From positions 5,163,001 to 5,227,000 of the forward strand of contig NZ_CP083761.1 of NCBI RefSeq assembly GCF_023558375.1: a stretch of DNA of 64,000 nucleotides, read 5' to 3'. A model generated the notes under the pieces. That model had not been told where the DNA came from. It worked only from the letters and a program-made list of their open reading frames with translations, and ran no database searches. This document shows positions 28,076-37,322 of this stretch, piece by piece. This stretch comes from Chroococcidiopsis sp. CCMEE 29. GTDB taxonomy: Bacteria; Cyanobacteriota; Cyanobacteriia; Cyanobacteriales; Chroococcidiopsidaceae. Numbering within the stretch: the stretch's first letter is position 1; each line of letters begins with the position of its first letter. The position numbers and the translations under genes were made by a program.

Positions 28076-28471
28076 CTAGTCCTCATCTTCCATCACTTGA
28101 CCTGCAAACGGAATTCGGGCGATCGTTTCAGTCTTCAGTACCTCAGGAATCTTTATCCAGGGAATATTTCCATAAGTACTGTCGAGATACAGTTCGCTAA
28201 ACTGCATCAGAGCCTCGGCACTCTCTAAAGGCGGTAAATGGGTGAATAGATAGGTGCATTTATTCGCGCACTGGAGTGCAACAGCACAAGCCTGGCTACA
28301 GGTCAATAAACAGCCTACTGGTTGAATCTCTAGCTCAGCTTGCCGTGACCAATGTTGATGCAGGGTGAGTAATTGGTTGAGCAATAAAGTACCATCCGAA
28401 GGGTTCCCTTCTTCAGTATCTTGCTCAGTCAAACTACATGACTTACATACAAAAAGAATCGGATTGGACAT
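28076..28471 (-). CDS. DUF1636 metal-binding-type protein
   Basis: A 131-residue cytoplasmic protein of the DUF1636 family: MSNPILFVCKSCSLTEQDTE with CxxC at the start, then VGCLLTCSQACAVALQ with further cysteines, resembling thioredoxin-like ferredoxins. Its place between the siderophore-binding proteins and the exporter suggests a role in iron handling (inference). Function not established. Confidence 0.8.
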   Translation of the reverse strand: MSNPILFVCKSCSLTEQDTEEGNPSDGTLLLNQLLTLHQHWSRQAELEIQPVGCLLTCSQACAVALQCANKCTYLFTHLPPLESAEALMQFSELYLDSTYGNIPWIKIPEVLKTETIARIPFAGQVMEDED

Positions 28472-28473
28472 GA

Positions 28474-29508
28474 TTAAACCTCGTTTTTACTAAGCAACAT
28501 CTCTCGAACTTGAGCAATTACTAGCTCAGCCGCGATCGCGCCCTGAATGCGGCTCCACAGTTGATAATCTACAAAATAAACTTGATTGTTTTGATAAGCC
28601 GGAAGCGATCGCAAAATTGAATTGCTTGCCCATACTTGTTTCACCTGATCGACCTGGCTATCTCCACTAGCCATTACAATAATCAGATCCGGCTTAAATT
28701 GGGGCAGCGTTTCCAGAGAAATAACAATTTCTCTATTCTTTGCAATCAATTGCTTCGGAACTACAAGTTCAAAGCCCAAATCTTCTAAAATTGCTCCTGC
28801 AAACGTTTCATTGTTAAAAATACCGATGTAGTCTAATCCGGTCATCGACAACAGCAAAACATTTCGACGATCAGTTTGTGTTAATTCAGTTCTCGTCGCA
28901 TTTATGTTTTGCTCGTAGGCATCAATCATCTGTTGGGCTTTTCCCTCCTGACCCAGAATTTGCCCTAAAACCAGTAAGTTCTCCTGCCATTGTTTGGGAG
29001 AAATCCAGTCGTCAATTGGGATCAGGGTGGGTGCAATTTGGGAAAAATTTTTGTACTGAGATTGATCTAAATATCCGCTGAGAATGAGGTCGGGTTGCAA
29101 CCGCAGCATGGTTTCCAGAGAAGGCGATTGCCAGGTGCCCACATGAATCGGTGGATGATGCAGGCGATCGCCCAAATACTTCACGCTATCCACCGTCTGT
29201 CCTAATGCTGGAGAACCTACAACAGCGCGGCTATCTTCGGCATAACCAATGGGTTGAATGTCTAAAGAGAGCAGTAAGTCCAAAGCATGAGGATCGAGAG
29301 CAATGATGCGTTGTGGTCGTCCACACAGTTCGGTTTCTCCCCAGGCATGGTTGATGATCTTACAAGCAGGATTTGTATCACTGGCTTGAACGGATAAAGA
29401 TGATGCCGGTGAATTCGCCGCAGGTGGTTGGGAATGGCAGGCGGTGAGGGTAGAGAGCAGGAGTGTAAGAAAAAGCGATCGCCAATGGAGTAAAACAGGT
29501 CGTTTCAT
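28474..29508 (-). CDS. Iron-siderophore ABC transporter substrate-binding lipoprotein
   Basis: A 344-residue FecB/FhuD-type periplasmic binding protein (peripla_BP_2). The signal peptide ends in the lipobox LTAC. Conserved segments include PQRIIALDPHALDLLLSLDI, QPDLILSGY and FKPDLIIVMAS. It presumably delivers ferric siderophore from the TonB-dependent receptor to an inner-membrane ABC importer; no permease/ATPase genes are adjacent. It is a paralogue of the next gene and lies 6 bp downstream of it. Confidence 0.9.
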   Translation of the reverse strand: MKRPVLLHWRSLFLTLLLSTLTACHSQPPAANSPASSLSVQASDTNPACKIINHAWGETELCGRPQRIIALDPHALDLLLSLDIQPIGYAEDSRAVVGSPALGQTVDSVKYLGDRLHHPPIHVGTWQSPSLETMLRLQPDLILSGYLDQSQYKNFSQIAPTLIPIDDWISPKQWQENLLVLGQILGQEGKAQQMIDAYEQNINATRTELTQTDRRNVLLLSMTGLDYIGIFNNETFAGAILEDLGFELVVPKQLIAKNREIVISLETLPQFKPDLIIVMASGDSQVDQVKQVWASNSILRSLPAYQNNQVYFVDYQLWSRIQGAIAAELVIAQVREMLLSKNEV

Positions 29509-29514
29509 AAAACA

Positions 29515-30477
29515 TCAGATTGGTTGAGCACCATTCACCAAATACTTGAATAAATCATCAATGACGGCATCCGCAGCTAGGGGATTTCCGCCTCTCCAGG
29601 TTGGGTAATTAACTGGATATACCCGATCGTGCTGAACGGCTCTCAGGTTCTTCCACAAGGGTTTTTGCTTCAGTGCTGCTAATTTTTGGGTGGATTCTTC
29701 ACCAGCAGTTGCAACAAAGAGGATGTCACCATCAATATCCATCAGCCGTTCCTCTGAAAGCAATGTAATCCCTCCTGCAATGGACACGGCTTGAGCAGGA
29801 GGACGGCGTACCCCAACATCGGCAAGAATGCTGCCATTAAACGAATTCTTTAAGTCAATGTCGATCGTGCCGCAGCAGATATGCACGAAGGAGATTTCCA
29901 GATCTTGAAGGCGATTCCCTAGAGCTGTCTTTAAAGAGTCAATCCGTTGGTGATAATTTGCCCAAACCTGTTTTGCTTCCTCGGTTTTACCCAACACTTC
30001 AGCCACAAAGTTGAAATGGTCTTGCCAGGATGGATATCCCTCCCAATCGTCCACCACCGTCGGTGCAATTTGAGAAAGTTGATTGTAGATCGCTTCAGTT
30101 GAATGTTTGATGCCAATGATCAAATCGGGTTTCAACACCAATATTTTTTCAATGTTGGGCTGTTCTTCTTTGCCCAGGATCTCAATGGATTCTAGATGCC
30201 CTGCGAGATAAGGAGGCGGATTGTCAAAGTAAACAATAGATGCGCTCGGCTTAACGCCCAGTGCCAGCGCATCGCCCAGGGTGGGAACGCTCAATGCAAT
30301 CACCCGCTGAGGCTGATTCGGAACACAGGTTTTTCCCAGAGCATGCTGAATCATGTGGCAATCGGCAGCCACAGGAGAGGGGGCAACTTGAACTGAATGA
30401 CTCCTACAGGCTGACACTACGCTGAAGGTGAGGATGACCAGCAAAATCAACTTAAGCCAGCGGAAGATATTGACCAT
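29515..30477 (-). CDS. Iron-siderophore ABC transporter substrate-binding lipoprotein (second copy)
   Basis: A 320-residue peripla_BP_2 protein with a lipoprotein signal (FSVVSAC). Motifs: PQRVIALSVPTLGDALALGV, LKPDLIIGIKHS and FVHICCGTIDIDL. It lies 25 bp downstream of the receptor gene. Two binding proteins in one operon suggest two ferric ligands or two binding forms. Confidence 0.9.
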   Translation of the reverse strand: MVNIFRWLKLILLVILTFSVVSACRSHSVQVAPSPVAADCHMIQHALGKTCVPNQPQRVIALSVPTLGDALALGVKPSASIVYFDNPPPYLAGHLESIEILGKEEQPNIEKILVLKPDLIIGIKHSTEAIYNQLSQIAPTVVDDWEGYPSWQDHFNFVAEVLGKTEEAKQVWANYHQRIDSLKTALGNRLQDLEISFVHICCGTIDIDLKNSFNGSILADVGVRRPPAQAVSIAGGITLLSEERLMDIDGDILFVATAGEESTQKLAALKQKPLWKNLRAVQHDRVYPVNYPTWRGGNPLAADAVIDDLFKYLVNGAQPI

Positions 30478-30502
30478 GATGTGTGGGGTGTTGCCAACCC
30501 GA

Positions 30503-33132
30503 TCAGAACTCTACAGCAATATTTGCCAATACGGTAAACGGAGCTTGAGGGGTAATAAAAAATCCCTGCGTGTTGTAATACTCAACATCGAAAAGATTTT
30601 TGATGTTCACGGCAGCTCGCCAGTTGTCGCGTCGGTAAAAGAGGCGAGCATCAGTGCGGAAATAGGAGGGTAACGTGACTCCTGTGTTCGGGAGCTCTGC
30701 TTCGCGTTCATCGACGAAAACTAGACCGAGACCAAATCCCAACCCCTGTAAATCACCGCTCTGAATTTCGTAGGTTGTCCACAAACTAGCAGTATGTTCT
30801 GGAATTCCAGCTAACCGATCGCCCTCCGGAATATCGTTATCTTGGCTGACAAAGGCATCGGTGAGGGCATAGTTCGCAATTATATTCCAACCGGGCAAGA
30901 TCTCACCCGTTACGTCTAATTCAATGCCGCGACTGGTTTGTTCACCTGTTTGAATGCTGAAATCGGGGTCTTCTGGGTCAGTCGTTGAAACGTTCTGTCG
31001 AGTGATATGGTAGAGCGCCAGGTTAGCAGAAAGGCGATCGCTCAAAAACTCCTGCTTGATGCCAATTTCAAATTGTTCTCCCCGTTCCGGTTCAAAGGCT
31101 TCTCCGGTACGGCTTCTGCCTCCAAAGATATTGGGTGTAAAGGCATTTGCCCAATTAAAGTAGAGCGATGTATCCTCACCGGGTTGATACACCAGCCCTA
31201 AGCGAGGGGAGAAAGCGGTATTTGATCGTTCGCTTAGAGTTGTGTCGTTGAGCGTGTCTCGGTAGAAGGAATCATTAAAATCCAGCCGCCCTCCAGCTAA
31301 CACAATCAAATTCGGTGTGAGATAAATTAAATCCTGCAAATAAACCCCAACATTTCGGGTGCCATATTCCTCAAAGAAGTTGGGTGAATAGTCGCCGGGT
31401 TCATCCCCGTATTCTGGCTCAAAAATATCGATCGATCCCAGCGAGGCTTCAAAGAAATCATAGGCAAACTTGTAACGGGCATATTCAACGCCAAACAACA
31501 GGTTGTGATTAATGGAACCCGTATTGAATTCACCAATCACTTCTGTTTGCACTGAAAAATTTTCTTGCAACTCATCGGTGCGTTCTGCATTCCGCTCTAG
31601 GGTTCGACCGTCTGCTTCAACAAAGGGAGCATCGTAGTTAGCAAGCTCGGCGGCTTCTGTATTTCCTTCCACAACCAGTCCACCGAAACCCTGCCGAATC
31701 CGCCACTGGTCGTTAAATTCGTGTTCAAAGTTATAACCGAAGTAATATGAATCAAATTCGCCCGGTTAAGGTCAGGCTCAAACAGGAAGCGATCGCGCGG
31801 TAAGTCTAGAAACACTTCGCCAGGTGGAAAGCCGCGATCAAATACGTAATCGTAATTGTGGTATTCAAACTCCGTGGTGAGTGTGGTTCGCGGGCCAATG
31901 TTCCAGGTCAGCACCGGGGCAATAAAGACGCTCTCACTTTCGTTAAAATCCCGAAAGCTGTCTGCGTTGCTGTAAGCGAGATTGAGCCGATATAAGAGGC
32001 TGCCATCCTCCACGAGGGGTCCGGTGAAGTCGAGGGTGGATCGGTAAAATTCGTAGCTTCCAACGGTGCCATTGATCTCGTAATGGGGTTCTGCCAAGGG
32101 GCGTTCTGTAACAGTATTAACCGCTCCAGTCAGGTTAAATCCTCCTCCGTACAGGACAGAAGCCGGACCCCTGAGAAATTCAACCCGCTCAACGTTGGCA
32201 GGATCGCGGGGACTGATAAACGTAAAATCTCGAAATCCATTGCGAAAGCTTTCCTGGGTATTAAATCCCCGGATGTAATAGTCATTCGAGGGCAACCCGC
32301 CATAGCCAGAATAGGGTTCTACGCCGGGAACGTTGTCTGCCAGTTCAGTCAACCGAGTAACTTGACGATCTTCAATCACCTGACGAGGAATCACCTGAAG
32401 CGTTAGGGGGACATCGCGTAAAGGTGCTTCAATTCGGGTTCCGGTGGTTGCCGTTGAGGGATTGTATCCTTCGTCCTGCTCCCCTGTGACCACCACTTGA
32501 ATCTCTTCTCCTTCTGTTTCCTCTACCTCTTCTGCTGCTGGTTCCGCCGGTGTCACACTCAAAACCAAATTCTGGGCATCGGTTCTCACGTTTGCGATCG
32601 GAGGAGCTTCTACCCCGGTCACTGCGACTCGAACCCCTGTTCCGCGTGGCGTAACCGTTACCAGCGCAATTCCGTCTACAGGATTGACCGTCTGGAATTT
32701 ATCCCCTTCTGGCAAAGCCAACACCGCATTGGGAATATCCGCAATCAATGCATTGCCAATCACAGAGGTAGTAATCGCAGGTTGTTGGTTGGTCGCCGTT
32801 GCCAAAAGGATCTCAAATCCGGTTTCGGTTGGATTAATCTGCACTCCTGTAATTTGCACCGTCGATTGGGCTAACCATTCCTCCACGGTGCTAGCCGGAC
32901 GTTCTAACTCACTGAGATGGGCGATCGCCTCTTCTGGGATGACTTCAACATTGACGGCATGAGTTGAGTTCGCTTGCTGCACCCTATTTGCAACATTAGA
33001 TTCACTGCCAGAACCAACGAATGAATGTTGCACTTGTGCCTGGGTAGACTGCATTCCCGCAAGCGCAACCCCTACAAAACATCCAACCATCCAACACTGC
33101 AATTGCACTTTACGCACACGCTGTGAATCCAT
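30503..33132 (-). pseudogene. TonB-dependent siderophore receptor with AMIN domain, one frameshift
   Basis: An outer-membrane ferric-siderophore receptor. A signal peptide (VGCFVGVALAGMQSTQAQ) is followed by an AMIN domain (about residues 90-190), a plug domain (TRIEAPLRDVPLTLQVIPRQ, RGFNTQESFRNGF, VEFLRGPASVLYGG) and a beta barrel ending in ...FTVLANIAVEF with terminal aromatic Phe. The frame breaks near 31759-31765: upstream reads PDLNRA, and the natural continuation EFDSYYFGYNFEHEF lies one base out of frame. The repaired protein would have about 875 residues. One missing base (a G in GGGCG) would restore it, so either a recent mutation or a sequencing error. Confidence 0.88.
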
Positions 33133-33204
33133 TCCCCTAATTCCTCACACGACTCTTTCTAGCTTTTATGTTGTGCTGCAACGATCTGAAGCTAGATACA
33201 AATA

Positions 33205-33225
33205 ATTCTCAGTAGTGATGAGAAT
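33205..33225. promoter_or_regulatory. Palindrome upstream of the siderophore operon (Fur- or PchR-type site candidate)
   Basis: ATTCTCA (33205-33211) and TGAGAAT (33219-33225) are exact inverted repeats with 7 bp between. They lie in the gap between the AraC-type regulator and the receptor gene, about 75 bp upstream of the receptor ATG, in an AT-rich context resembling a Fur box. Identity of the binding protein is not shown. Confidence 0.45.
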
Positions 33226-33293
33226 AGAAGATTAGCGCGATCGGATTTTGTTGGAAACGGATCTTTTTTTTGCCCGATCCGGATTTTTTAAAC

Positions 33294-34343
33294 TTATGAC
33301 GCTTTACGACAGGCGATTGGAGTCATGCCGTAACGTTGCTTAAAGGCGTGACAAAATTGGCTCTGGCTGGCATATCCTACGGTGTGAGCGATCGCCGCAA
33401 TGCTCAATTGTTGTTCGGCTAACAGTTGTTTAGCACGTTCCATTCGGCAGGTTTGTAGATAGCCAAATACTGTAGTGCCAAAGATTTGACGAAATCCAGA
33501 TTTCAGCTTGTAATCGTTGATCCCCACTTGTCGTGCTAAATCCATCAGCGACGGTGGATTTTGGATATCGCGCATTAAGATATCTCTGGCGTGATGGAGT
33601 CGTTCTACATCATCGGCATGAAGGGTGCGACACGTTGACGGTTGGCGTTGTTCCGTCCATTGATGCAGTTGTAATGTCAGCAGTTCCAGTGCTTTGCTTT
33701 CCAGAAAGATGCGCTTTGTGATGCCCCGATACGGGCAGTCGATAATCTGCCGCAAAGTCTTTTGCATTGCCAGATTTAACGCTCCCGTGGAACAGTGAAA
33801 GCGTTGAAGCGGCTTGTTCTCAAAGAATTGTTGGAGTTCACCCGAAAGAGTGCTAGACTCGACGCCAAACGAACGCAAGTAATCCACATCAAAATAAATT
33901 CTGACCATTTGCAGGCGTTGATGGGCTGGAAACTGTTCGATTTCTTGAAGGTCAGGCAGAAAAAACAGATAACTCTGACCTGCTTTCTCCTCGTACTCAC
34001 TTTTGACACCGTTGACGCCAGGAGTCAGGACTGGATGATGTCCAGACAAGTAGAACTTGGACACTAACGGCATGGTCTCATCATGATCATTTAGGTTGCT
34101 TAAGGATTGGTGATAGTCATTATCAATGAACTCCAGCCAAAACCCTGGACGCAGTTGCACCTCCCAAAAGTAATCCTGGCTGTAGCGATGCTTGCATCTG
34201 CCGACGCGATCAAACCCATCTTTGCCGTAGACAATTTCTCCGTTGCCTGCCGCAAGGCTTTCCTCCCACTGTTGCCAATAGGTTTCGTATGCGATCGTTT
34301 CTGTCATACGCGGTCTTGTTTCAACAGCATTTTGGTCGTGCAT
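33294..34343 (-). CDS. AraC-family regulator, PchR-like
   Basis: About 349 residues. The C-terminal double HTH is clear: LMDLARQVGINDYKLKSGFR and SIAAIAHTVGYASQSQFCHA followed by FKQRYGMTPIACRKAS. The N-terminal domain resembles siderophore-responsive PchR/YbtA regulators. It lies 161 bp upstream of the receptor gene in the same direction, a typical arrangement in cyanobacterial siderophore clusters, so it probably activates the operon under iron limitation (inference). Start uncertain: ATG 34343 or an internal ATG (MTETIAYETYWQQW). Confidence 0.88.
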   Translation of the reverse strand: MHDQNAVETRPRMTETIAYETYWQQWEESLAAGNGEIVYGKDGFDRVGRCKHRYSQDYFWEVQLRPGFWLEFIDNDYHQSLSNLNDHDETMPLVSKFYLSGHHPVLTPGVNGVKSEYEEKAGQSYLFFLPDLQEIEQFPAHQRLQMVRIYFDVDYLRSFGVESSTLSGELQQFFENKPLQRFHCSTGALNLAMQKTLRQIIDCPYRGITKRIFLESKALELLTLQLHQWTEQRQPSTCRTLHADDVERLHHARDILMRDIQNPPSLMDLARQVGINDYKLKSGFRQIFGTTVFGYLQTCRMERAKQLLAEQQLSIAAIAHTVGYASQSQFCHAFKQRYGMTPIACRKAS

Positions 34344-34450
34344 CAAAAAACAGTGGGATAAGTAATTAAGCTAACTAAAGGACAAAAGTGTGCAAATGAT
34401 GACAGAGCAAGGATTTCATGAGAATTACCACATTCAGAACATGAAACTCT

Positions 34451-34621
34451 ATGAATCAGGTTACTCTACTTCGAGATGCCTTGCGCCCTCATTTAGCTTG
34501 GCATGGTGCGCGACTAAGCTTTGTGGCAGCATTTCTCATAACGCTGTTGCCAGTCAAAACTGTCAGTCCTACAACAGTGATTCAGGAATTTAAAAAAACT
34601 CGCACACCTCAAGATGCGTAG
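34451..34621 (+). pseudogene. IS4-type transposase, N-terminal remnant
   Basis: ATG at 34451 reads MNQVTLLRDALRPHLAWHGA, then RLSFVAAFLITLLPVKTVSPT and a stop after 56 residues. This is the recognisable N-terminus of an IS4-family transposase; the rest is absent. Confidence 0.65.
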
Positions 34622-34633
34622 TATTTATGCAAG

Positions 34634-34789
34634 ATGTCTAATCAGAAACTCTTGCAATGGCTAGAACCTGAGAGTGTGGAGGTGGTGATTATTTCGTGGG
34701 AATTCCTTCCAACCGAACCGCCATGGACGGAAACTACGGTAACTACAAGCTTAAAACCAAATTTACATTCCGTTACAATTAAGGCATAA
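34634..34789 (+). CDS. Small ORF of unknown nature
   Basis: ATG at 34634 gives 51 residues (MSNQKLLQWLEPESVEVVII, then SWEFLPTEPPWTETTVTTSL). I do not recognise it and no clear ribosome site precedes it. It may be part of the same degraded element as the IS4 remnant. The rest of the 34344-34835 interval has no other gene. Confidence 0.25.
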   Translation: MSNQKLLQWLEPESVEVVIISWEFLPTEPPWTETTVTTSLKPNLHSVTIKA

Positions 34790-34809
34790 AGAGGTTAAAT
34801 CAAACCTCT
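34790..34809. promoter_or_regulatory. Inverted repeat upstream of the M50 protease gene
   Basis: AGAGGTT and AACCTCT are separated by 6 bp, about 27 bp before the ATG of the next gene. It could be an operator or an mRNA hairpin; a related AGAGGTT follows at about 34823. Confidence 0.35.
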
Positions 34810-34835
34810 CAAAGCTGAAATCAGAGGTTGCCTGT

Positions 34836-35960
34836 ATGAACGGCACTATTCGCGTTGGGAACCTGTTCGGGATTCCCTTTTATATCGCTCAGTCTTGGTT
34901 TTTGGTTCTGGGCTTAGTAACCTGGAGCTATGCGAGTGGACTGGCGGCTCAATTTCCTGGCTTGGGCGGATCGTTGCCTTGGCTACTAGGATTAGTTGCA
35001 GCTCTATTGCTATTTGCTTCTGTTCTGGCACATGAATTAGGACATAGCTTTGTAGCAATTCGGCAAGGAATTGAGGTTAAATCAATTACCCTGTTTTTAT
35101 TCGGCGGTCTTGCCAGCCTAGAAAAAGAGTCAAAGACCCCATCTGAAGCATTTTGGGTGGCGATCGCTGGTCCTTTAGTCAGTTTATTGCTGTTTGGTAT
35201 AGTCACAGCTATTAATGTCAGCACTCCCCTATCAGGACCATTCGCAGCAATTCTCGGCGTGCTAGCTTACGTCAACTTAGCGTTAGCAATGTTCAACTTG
35301 ATTCCTGGCTTACCACTAGACGGTGGCAATATTCTAAAAGCGCTAGTTTGGAAAGTTACAGGCAATCCTTACAAGGGTGTTGTTTTTGCTAGCCGTGCGG
35401 GTCAATTCATTGGTTGGCTGGCGATCGCTAGCGGGTTAATTCCTTTCCTAGTATTTGGTAGCTTTGCTAACTTCTGGTACGCCTTAATCGGTTGGTTCTT
35501 GCTGCAAAATGCGGGTCGAGCTGCTCAGTCTGCTACAGTACAGGAACAACTTAATGGTTTGACAGTAGCAGATGCTGTCACGCCTGATAGCCCGGTAGTA
35601 CCTGCTAGCCTTTCTCTCAGGGAATTTGCAGATGAATACATTCTTGGTAATGACAAGTGGCGCAGGTTTTTGGTTACAGATGATGCAGGTCAATTAGTAG
35701 GTGCGATTACCGTGGATGACTTGAGAACAATCCCCAATCCACGCTGGTCAGAAACTCAAGTTAAAGAGATCATGCAACCAATCGAACAATCCGCTGTCAT
35801 TCAGTCGAATCAATCATTGCTAGAAGCGGCAATGTTGCTGGAACAACAACAGCGATCGGCACTACCTGTCATTCGTGAGAATGGAGTGCTAGTTGGAATT
35901 CTAGAAAAAGCCTCGATTATTAGCCTGCTTCAGAAAAGAGTGCAAGCAAATCCAGCTTAA
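34836..35960 (+). CDS. Site-2-type M50 metalloprotease with tandem CBS domains
   Basis: A 374-residue integral membrane protease. Zinc site HELGH in VLAHELGHSFVAIRQG near residue 67, second motif NLIPGLPLDGGNI near 155. About six hydrophobic segments occupy the first 230 residues. Two CBS domains follow (VADAVTPDSPVVP...GAITVDDL and VKEIMQPIEQSAVI...GILEKASI). This matches the Rip3/SREBP-like S2P-CBS family in cyanobacteria, thought to cleave membrane-bound regulators, with CBS domains sensing adenine nucleotides. Confidence 0.92.
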   Translation: MNGTIRVGNLFGIPFYIAQSWFLVLGLVTWSYASGLAAQFPGLGGSLPWLLGLVAALLLFASVLAHELGHSFVAIRQGIEVKSITLFLFGGLASLEKESKTPSEAFWVAIAGPLVSLLLFGIVTAINVSTPLSGPFAAILGVLAYVNLALAMFNLIPGLPLDGGNILKALVWKVTGNPYKGVVFASRAGQFIGWLAIASGLIPFLVFGSFANFWYALIGWFLLQNAGRAAQSATVQEQLNGLTVADAVTPDSPVVPASLSLREFADEYILGNDKWRRFLVTDDAGQLVGAITVDDLRTIPNPRWSETQVKEIMQPIEQSAVIQSNQSLLEAAMLLEQQQRSALPVIRENGVLVGILEKASIISLLQKRVQANPA

Positions 35961-35991
35961 CAGCTAAAAATCTGTAATAATTTTCAAATTT

Positions 35992-36015
35992 CCTCAGCAA
36001 CCTGGGGATTTTTTT
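35992..36015 (+). terminator. Rho-independent terminator of the M50-CBS gene
   Basis: CCTCAG-CAAC-CTGGGG forms a six-pair stem (one G-U) followed by ATTTTTTT, 32 bp after the stop codon. Confidence 0.7.
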
Positions 36016-36105
36016 ATGCTACGAGTAACAATCCATATTTGCCACCGTTTTGGTTAGGCAGGCTACAAATCAATCGGCTATAAGGTGCTTGCAGCAATAG
36101 TTTCC

Positions 36106-36132
36106 CAATCTAAAATCCAAAATCCAAAATCG
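36106..36132. repeat. AATCCAA-type heptamer repeats
   Basis: Three to four consecutive copies of (T/C)AAAATC(T/C) heptamers, followed at 36157-36205 by imperfect CTGAACTTTTC repeats. They fill the 300-bp gap between the M50 gene and the SepF-like gene, where no coding sequence is seen. Confidence 0.65.
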
Positions 36133-36311
36133 TTTTGGTCACTGCTGTAGAATAGCTGAACTTTCCTGAACTTTTCTGTATTGACCTGAATTTTTCTGAA
36201 CTGATAAATTTTGGAGTCAGTCGAACCCCTAGCAGCAGGATGTCCCCGAAAGTAGTACTTCAACTTACCTAGTCGCTGCCAGCATTATCAGGAGGCGCAA
36301 GATTAGCAGTT

Positions 36312-36749
36312 ATGGTCTTGAATCAGCTAAGAATATCCGAGTACGAAGATGAAGAAGATGGGTATAGCTACCAACCGCGTCGCTCATCAGCCCCTACACT
36401 AGCAGGGCGCCAGCGGTATCAGCGGCGGCAGCGAGCTGCTGTGATAGCAGCAGGAACTGGGTTAACGACAAATACTGCTAGCGGCATACCCGAAGCTGTG
36501 AATGAGCTAGCCGAATTGATAGTCATAGAGCTGCAGTGCTTTGAAGAAGTGTCGCCAGCAGTTCAAGCATTACAGCAGGGTAAGTCCGTAGTGTTAAACC
36601 TGACGATGCTCAACCCGGAACAGGCGCAGCGAGCAGTAGACTTTCTTGCTGGCGCTACCTACTCCATACAGGGAAATCAAGAGCGGCTTGGTGAGGGGAT
36701 CTTTCTATTCACTCCCAGTTGTGTTCCAATCACCGCTCCTGCTCACTGA
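36312..36749 (+). CDS. SepF-like cell division protein (short form)
   Basis: A 145-residue protein with a variable acidic/basic N-terminus (RISEYEDEEDGYSYQPRRSS) and a C-terminal SepF (DUF552) domain from about residue 65: IVIELQCFEEVSPAVQALQQ, VVLNLTMLNPEQAQRAVDFL and GIFLFTPSCVPI. SepF tethers FtsZ to the membrane. It is shorter than the main cyanobacterial SepF/Cdv2 and may be a second paralogue. ATG at 36312. Confidence 0.82.
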   Translation: MVLNQLRISEYEDEEDGYSYQPRRSSAPTLAGRQRYQRRQRAAVIAAGTGLTTNTASGIPEAVNELAELIVIELQCFEEVSPAVQALQQGKSVVLNLTMLNPEQAQRAVDFLAGATYSIQGNQERLGEGIFLFTPSCVPITAPAH

Positions 36750-36821
36750 TATAGATAGGTAAAGATTAACATTCAGCCGCCATCACACAGACTCTAGGAG
36801 GCGATCGCTATCATTGTAGAA

Positions 36822-37304
36822 GTGAAATCAGCCAAAGCTAAGAAAGCAATAGAGCCTATTGGTCAGTTGGCAACCCAAGCAGCGGCAAGGGAGCCGTTTA
36901 TGCCAGTAGTGCGGGAGTTAGTCCGGGCTTACCAAGCGTTTAAAAGTTATGATGATGCTCATATTCGTCAGTTGGGCTTAACATCCTCCCAGTTTGACGT
37001 AATCGCCACCTTGGGAAATACTCCAGGCATGACTTTTAACAAGCTGGCGGAAAAAACTCTAACCACCAAAGGTGAACTAACAGGGCTTATTGATCGTTTA
37101 GAGAAAAAAGGGTTAGTACAACGGAAAGTGCCACCAGAAGACAGGCGCAGCTTTCTTGCCGTGCTGACACCAGCAGGTGAACGAGTTTTTGAAGAAACCT
37201 TCCCAGCGCACATTGCCTATCTCAAGCAGCGGTTTGAAAAATTGGACGAGCAGGAGTTAGAGCAGCTCCAAGTGGCATTAGAAAAGGTTAAGAACTTGTT
37301 CTAA
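36822..37304 (+). CDS. MarR-family transcriptional regulator
   Basis: A 160-residue winged-helix regulator: LGLTSSQFDVIATLGNTPG, MTFNKLAEKTLTTKGELTGL (recognition helix), IDRLEKKGLVQRKVPPEDRR and SFLAVLTPAGERVFEETFP. GTG start at 36822 with AGGAGG about 20 bp upstream, so the start is not certain. Target genes unknown; 72 bp after the sepF-like gene. Confidence 0.9.
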   Translation: MKSAKAKKAIEPIGQLATQAAAREPFMPVVRELVRAYQAFKSYDDAHIRQLGLTSSQFDVIATLGNTPGMTFNKLAEKTLTTKGELTGLIDRLEKKGLVQRKVPPEDRRSFLAVLTPAGERVFEETFPAHIAYLKQRFEKLDEQELEQLQVALEKVKNLF

Positions 37305-37322
37305 ATTGTATGCTCTAAAATT

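Noticed and set aside
34390-34593. 67-codon ORF
   Set aside because: It is out of frame with the recognisable IS4 transposase N-terminus at 34451-34621, which explains the same DNA better.
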